Assembly: GCF_041260155.1 (NCBI RefSeq) | Contig: NC_091929.1 | Location: 28,270,080-28,334,079, forward strand | Direction: 5' to 3' | Source of the DNA: Ptychodera flava | Lineage: Eukaryota > Hemichordata > Enteropneusta > Ptychoderidae | DNA length: 64,000 nucleotides | Shown here: positions 58,111 through 64,000 of the stretch, piece by piece | How positions within the stretch are numbered: the stretch's first letter is position 1 | Layout: every line of letters starts with the position of its first letter | The notes under the pieces: generated by a model | Told to the model about the DNA's origin: nothing | What the model saw: the letters and a program-made list of their open reading frames with translations, nothing else | Databases searched by the model: none | Program-made: the position numbers and the translations under genes

Positions 58111-58973
58111 TCTGTTTTCTTTTCTTTTTTTGCAAATTTACATTACGCATTGTGTACAATACGGTCTGTTTTGTGGAGGGACCGTGGTTTTGTTAATAAA
58201 TGAATCCTGCTTCGGATCCGACTAAACCTAATTATCAACGATAAAATTGGACGTTGCAGGCATACAGGTTCAGTTGACATATTGATACGAACCATTATGA
58301 AATGAAGAAGTAAAACTATATTTTACAAACCAAGCAAATATCTACAGACTATAGAGTATAAACAATATAAACATTGATTATGGGGTGTAACAGCTGTCAT
58401 TGCGTTCGAGAACAAGGTTTAGCTACGTTTCAAAAAGGTGGTGTTGCACGTATAAGACGGCGTATTTTGCTCAAATCTTTTTTTTACAAAGATTCATCCA
58501 ATTTTCATTAATTTGTGAACCCCAAATTACAACATTGGTGGGGTTCACCTTGAGAAAGTAATTTAAATTTATGCAAATGTACGCAAATAACTCGATTTCC
58601 TGTTTTCTTTTCTCAACATTTCAAAAACCTTTAACTCCCCTCTGGCTGGGTCAAATTTGATGAAATTTTCACACCATGCTCTTGAAATACTGTGAAAAAT
58701 AACGACGTCTTTTGGGGACATAAACTCTTCCATTTTGAATAAAGGTCATTAATTTTGCAAATCACCATTTTAATTTCTTTTCTGTGTCAGTCTTATAAAT
58801 GTAAATAATGTAAAACAAAACTCTCCTTTTTTCCTACATATACTCGTTTCAAATGAGATATTAAATTTCATAAAGTAGTATCAAGTTTTTGACTGAGATT
58901 TATTCTTGTCATTAATACTGAAATTGAGGTTTCCTACCCCAAATATGTACCCCTTAATCCTTCGAGTTCACTA
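58109..58973. other. Intergenic, nothing recognised
   Basis: AT-rich sequence without supported genes or clear repeats. Confidence 0.4.
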
Positions 58974-59569
58974 TTGCTACCTTACTTAACATTAGATTCT
59001 CTGCTTTTAGGAAAATATATAGTATGAGGTGTTTTTCATGTCACCTTTGATAAGAAATATTGCTGTGAAAAAAAGTGTGTTGATTACGTTAAACACTACC
59101 TTTATTATGTGCCATGGTTATGCCAACGAAATTGTATGTGAGATACAAACTCACTGTTCACTGTCCATATTTGCTACCATACTTAACATTAGTTCTCTGC
59201 TTTTAGGAAAATATATAGTATGAGGTGTATTTCATGTCACCTTTGATAAGAAATATTGCTGTGAAAAAAGTGTGTTGATTACGTTAAACACTACCTTTAT
59301 TATGTGCCATGGTTATGCCAACGAAATTGTATGCGAGATACAAACCCACTGTTCACTGTCCATATTTGCTACCTTACTTAACATTAGATTCTCTGCTTTT
59401 AGGAAAATATATAGTATGAGGTGTTTTTCATGTCACCTTTGATAAGAAATATTGCTGTGAAAAAAAGTGTGTTGATTACGTTAAACACTACCTTTATTAT
59501 GTGCCATGGTTATGCCAACGAAATTGTATGTGAGATACAAACTCACTGTTCACTGTCCATATTTGCTCT
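58974..59569. repeat. Three near-identical tandem copies, period 195-197 bp
   Basis: Units begin at 58974, 59171 and 59366 (TTGCTACCNTACTTAACATT). Differences are a handful of substitutions and small indels, so the expansion is recent. The frame MFFMSPLIRNIAVKK repeats in it but has no known homologue. Confidence 0.92.
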
Positions 59570-59620
59570 GGAAATGTCTGTTGTCGAAGATCGAACCTGT
59601 CAACGGTTCAGACTTCCAAC

Positions 59621-59690
59621 TATGCAATTAATTATCTTATGGACGAGTTCAAAACGATGCAATTAATTATGTTATGGACGAGTTCAAAAC
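59621..59690. repeat. Short tandem duplication, period about 35 bp
   Basis: Two copies of GCAATTAATTATNTTATGG followed by ACGAGTTCAAAAC. Confidence 0.85.
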
Positions 59691-59978
59691 ATTTGTACTA
59701 TCACACTTTCAGTTAAAGGGGCGGGTTTTTATTACCTTTATCGCTGAGCAAATCGGCTAACTGAGCACCACTTGTAAAGGAGAACAAAGGCACTAAAATA
59801 ACATAAACAGTCGATGTCAACAACCACCTAATGTGAGAACCAGGGATGGAGAGCTGCCCCTTTAAAGCGCAGGGCAGTAGAGAGCTGTAAAAGACGTATA
59901 TAAGCTGTGGATATGAGCTATTTACGAGTTATTTAGTCGGGACGATAATCCTTCATATTGGTGATTAGTAGCATTACA

Positions 59979-61074
59979 GATATACTGTCACCTGTTCCAA
60001 TTTTGCCACAGTTACCATGGAAAGAGAAAATCTAACCAATCATAGATTTTAAGCGGGTGGCCGCTTTTTAAAAACAGCGCCCTCACATGTGGATTTGAAT
60101 ACCAAGGAACGCCCCATTGACCATATATCAGTCCGGGTCAGCTCCAAAATTGGAGACGCTATACCATAATATTTTCCCCCTCTCATTAGCCAATCAGCGG
60201 CCAGCGCGCCATCAGTAAACATTGTATTTCCTGGCAACCTCCACATGCGTCCTTCGTTACGTACGCCATACTGTGTCGAACTCCCGCGCCGTATTCTGTC
60301 ATAATGTCGAACAGTTGTGAGGCCACTCTGTCAAAACACAATTTCAAAATCGCGTACCAGTTTTATTCTGGCTAAGACAACCAAACCCCATATATCGCTG
60401 TGATTCCTAGACTCTGGCTTGAAGTCCTGCGAAATATAAATCGTGTACCTACACAGATCGTTCAGAATACCCCATTTGTATCGGAGATGGCAGCGATACA
60501 AATTCTACCGTATGGGGAACAGTTGTGTGGCCACTCTGTCAACACATTTTCAAAATCGCGTACCATTTTTAGTCTGCGTTTGACAACTACAAAACAGGTA
60601 TCATTTTAAAGCTCTGACATTGCTCTTCTTTCTTGCAAAATTTTATACGCGTACCTACACAAATATAACCTTTATAACAGTATTTCTAATAGAGATGACA
60701 AACATCCACAAAATGATTCTCGGTACTTGAGCGAAATCGATAAACTGGGGGTAGTAATGAATCGTCAATATTTCGAATATTTGTTCACTAATCGGACTCC
60801 TTGTTGGACATGACCTTCTGCAGAACACGTGGATTATGTTGACTGTCGAAATTCGTCGAAATTCACAAGACAGGGGCTTAATAAGCGGCCCAAAACTGCC
60901 GATCACACTTGGTGGGTAATTTGTGACACAGCGTGACCCTGTACTTTATTAATGATGTAATCTGGTCGATGATTGGCTGAATGCCGGAATACATTATCAT
61001 AATGAGTCTCCAATTTTGGAGCTGACCCGGACTGTATATGGGCATATTTAGATTACAGGTGACTGTATACCTTT
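59979..61074. mobile_element. Family D element, long form (1.1 kb)
   Basis: The ends mirror each other: ATACTGTCACCTGT at the left, ACAGGTGACTGTATACCTTT at the right. CAGTCCGGGTCAGCTCCAAA (about 60130) is mirrored by GGAGCTGACCCGGACTG (about 61018). The left 100 bp match the short MITE 36842-37082 in reverse. A ~206-bp segment is duplicated inside (CACTCTGTCAA ... TTTCAAAATCGCGTACCA at about 60325 and 60530). No transposase is seen. Confidence 0.65.
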
Positions 61075-61844
61075 AACTGATGGGGGATTTAGGGAGTATA
61101 ATTACAACTATGCACTGCTTTCTTTAAAAATACTATACGTAGAGACATATTGAAGATGTAACTACAATAGGCACACTCTGAGACTGTGTAAGCTTGTATT
61201 CCGATAGTAATTTAATCACAACTGATTAATAAATAAATAGGGTTAGAGGTTAACTGCGAGGATTTTTGTTCACCATGTGCTGTTTTTAATTATGCATGAC
61301 CCTTTTCTAATGGAGTTTTATCTGATTAATATATTGCAGGACAAAGATTATTTGTTGAGAAGTATCATGACAGAAAAGTGGTAACATTAATTTTGAGTTT
61401 AATTATTATAAACAATCTCCATCTCTGGACAGATGACACAGGAAACTGGGTGCAGATGACACGTTGCAGCTTGAGGAGGGGGGTGGATGGATGAGGGTGG
61501 AGGGATGCAGGCGACTCTCACACAGTGCTTCGTTCACCATGCAGTTTCTCATCTGCACCTTGCACTGTCCATGAGCCCTAAACAGTCCGGTCGATAGAGA
61601 CCCATCCACATTGCACAGTGAAATTTGGCAGCACCAGCTTGCGCGGCTAGGCAACACATTGTTGAGCCTGTTAACCCCCTCCCCCGATCCCTGTCAGCCA
61701 GGCCACAGTAACTGTTCATAACAATTCATGGGTTGGATCAAACCAAAGTGGTGGCAGGATTCATTTCCTGACAGGAGAAATGCACATTGCACATCAAAGG
61801 GGGCGAAGTGGGTCGAGAAAGGATGGATAAACTGAGGGAAATCA

Positions 61845-62183
61845 TAGGGCAACCAGCTCTAACTGTAGAGGAATTTTCTATTTTTGTTTTATATGTTGAT
61901 CGCAATTTATGTTCTGCTTCCCAAAGCATGTTGAAATACCCACTTTTAAGTTTGTCCAAACAATATCTACACATATATGCACGGTTATTACTTACATTTG
62001 GATTCTAGTCCGGACCAGAATTCACTTGTCAACAATAACAACGAAGTCTGCACAAGATACAGGAGGAGCTGACAAGCTGAATACTGTGTATCTCAACATG
62101 CTTTGGGGAGCAGAACAAGAAATTGTGGACATTCAAAAACGAAAATTCTGAAAGAATCATCAAAAGTTACAGCTACTGGCCCT
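61845..62183. mobile_element. MITE family C, copy with both arms
   Basis: TGTTCTGCTTCCCAAAGCAT at about 61909 is mirrored by ATGCTTTGGGGAGCAGAACA at about 62098. The outer arms CAGCTCTAACTGTAGAG and GTTACAGCTACTGGCCC also pair loosely. It abuts the next element. Confidence 0.65.
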
Positions 62184-62404
62184 TTAACCCTTTGAGCGCC
62201 AAAGTCTATTTTTGTCCCTTTAAAAAATAAACCCTAGTCAATTTTTCTCACATTTTTGCCAAAATTTTGAGAAAAAACTAGCCATTGAAATGTGATGTCC
62301 ATTTGGTCCAAAATTATCAAAATATTGCAGAAAAATTCATAAAAATTGGTAAAATTTTGCACTCAAATTTTGGCGGGAGAAAATTACAGCGCTCAAAGGG
62401 TTAA
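62184..62404. mobile_element. TTAA-flanked MITE (piggyBac-like), best-preserved copy
   Basis: TTAACCCTTTGAGCGCCAAA at the left and GCGCTCAAAGGGTTAA at the right, perfect 16-bp inverted ends including the TTAA target. 221 bp, non-coding. Confidence 0.88.
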
Positions 62405-63457
62405 TAAGACTTCAAATTGACATACAACCAGAATAGCTGATAATCACACTTTTATTGATGAAGTCTCTTGAAAACTGAAAAAAAAATATCAGTAAAACTA
62501 TGGTACAGCTGTCTAATAAGGCAAAACATAGAAAAATCCCCGCCAATGCAATACAGTGTTAACATTCCTCAAAATAAAAATTTCAAATAAATCAAATAAA
62601 TGTACCAGTATCCATCTAATGTTTAGGTCAGTAATTTTTGAAAAAAATGATGAGAATTAGAAATGATGGAAGTTATTTTTACAAGACATTGAAATTTATT
62701 TTTGTGCACTTGACATTGACAATGAATCTCAAGCAGTTACATTTATTAGCTGTGAGAAAAAATGATTTTTGACAATTTCAATATTTCAGTTGACAAATTT
62801 GTTAGCTTTCAGCTTAAGTAACAGCTACATACATCATTGCTTATTCAAGGGAAAGACCACACTAAGGCCACGACAAGTGAATCCTTTGTTTAACAAAGAC
62901 ATTTTTCAAGTATTTATATGTACAAGTCATTTTAACATCATGTACATTGTATAGGCCATGCAGTTTCTATCATATGTTTACAAAATAATTCTCATACATT
63001 TTAACCATTTGGGTTACATGTCGATATTCTAAAAACCTCAAAGTTGTAGGCCATTCTGTTCTTATTTTATGTTACACAAATAAGGCCACACAAAAATTCT
63101 TGACGTATACGATTTACAAGTGTTCAAAAGTGCACCACCATATTTCAGAGGTCTGTCTTAAGAATCAAAGGTAGATTTTGCATTATTAACATTCCCTCAT
63201 TTTTTCTTTAAAGTATTCTTCCCCAATTAAACAAACACTCAAAAGAACCATGACAAATTCATTTACAAATCAAACACAGTAACCAAAAGTCTTGACACGA
63301 ATTTTAGGGCAACATGATTGCCTCTGAGCACCAATTTTTTCCATTTCACTTTATTTTTGGGGGGATACCAAACAAATGTTTCACGCATCCTGGCAAATCT
63401 TATATCCTCGGTTGATCGTTGTTTCTCTAAACATAAATTGTTAATGTTTTTACAGAT
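62405..63457. other. AT-rich intergenic sequence
   Basis: No gene supported. Its base composition and AATAAA motifs on the minus strand would suit a 3' UTR of a minus-strand gene lying beyond the window, but nothing proves it. Confidence 0.25.
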
Positions 63458-63550
63458 TTAACCCTTTCACCACCATGGTTTGTCCAAAATCCATTGTTTT
63501 CTATGGTAAAGTTGGACCTGTATACAGGGAACTGGGGGTGAAAGGGTTAA
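63458..63550. mobile_element. Short TTAA-flanked MITE (CCATGGTTTG family), best copy
   Basis: 93 bp. TTAACCCTTTCACCACCATG at the left and GGGGGTGAAAGGGTTAA at the right; TTAA at both ends. Small size and perfect ends suggest recent activity. Confidence 0.8.
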
Positions 63551-64000
63551 GTTTCATTGAAAGAGTCATTTTGCCTCTGGATATCTGAAATATGACAAGT
63601 TCAAGATGGCTGCAGATAGCTTGTCTAATTTGCATATTTCATAAATAAATATTACATCCGACTTATATTTGAAGGAACTGGTGGAAGATAGTTTGATCGG
63701 CACATTTCTCAAGAAGACAGGATATATTCCACAGAATTCATTCTGGAAATTGTGAAATATAAGCCTGTGGAAGCGAAAGGAACATCATTTCTCCACCTCT
63801 AAAATGAACATTTAATTTTGCATTTAGAGGAAATAATACTCTGATATCTGCATGTAATGGTCTTTCAAACTGCTCTAATAATTTAATCAAGATGAAATTA
63901 CAAAGGGGTTTAATTCTTGAAAATTTACTATGGCTTCAGATGTGGCGGAAGATAAAAACATGCTGGTTTGCAAACTTAGTTTCAAAAGCATACAGATTTC

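Overview
This is eukaryotic, intron-rich, AT-rich DNA packed with miniature transposons, microsatellites and hairpin elements. A recognisable BCL2L13 orthologue and a PTPMT1-like gene, plus large introns and repeat style, suggest an invertebrate animal, perhaps a non-vertebrate deuterostome. The species cannot be named from the sequence. Layout: (1) 1-23 kb holds three diverged direct copies of a 5.4-8.1 kb unit (about 1-6565, 8601-16745, 17600-23010). Each unit carries, on the minus strand, a three-exon gene that I reconstruct from splice signals and three-way conservation. It encodes a 70-73 aa secreted precursor: signal peptide, acidic spacer, a KSKK basic site, then a C-terminal Cys-ring peptide (LCWKFLHSGCK in copy 2, LCWKFLRC in copy 3, PCWKFLHTGCK predicted by exon 3 of copy 1). 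None of these exons is visible as a long ORF. The ring with a Trp-Lys-aromatic core recalls urotensin II and somatostatin, but I do not recognise the family. Copies 2 and 3 are open; copy 1 has lost frame in exon 2. (2) 23-28.6 kb is intergenic: old MITEs, a 41-bp palindromic repeat split by an insertion, and a (TAAG)n tract. (3) 28.6-52.9 kb is the plus-strand BCL2L13 gene: six coding exons, 580 codons, with BH3, BH1-like and BH2 motifs and a C-terminal tail anchor. Intron 4 uses a GC-AG donor. Intron 5 (10.9 kb) contains a ~4 kb satellite of ~100-bp units made of short palindromes, with repeated orientation switches. (4) 52.9-64 kb holds a minus-strand, single-exon PTPMT1-like gene with two frame breaks (pseudogene or assembly indels), several inverted-repeat elements and near-identical tandem repeats. 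How the parts may relate: BCL2L13 (outer mitochondrial membrane, mitophagy and apoptosis) and PTPMT1 (mitochondrial cardiolipin pathway) are convergent neighbours. The peptide array is an independent locus with its own TATA boxes. The triplication also acts as a natural experiment: several MITEs are present in one unit and absent at the matching empty site in another. Three elements share an unusual nested cruciform plan in which same-orientation CGAG tetrads interrupt otherwise unrelated stems.
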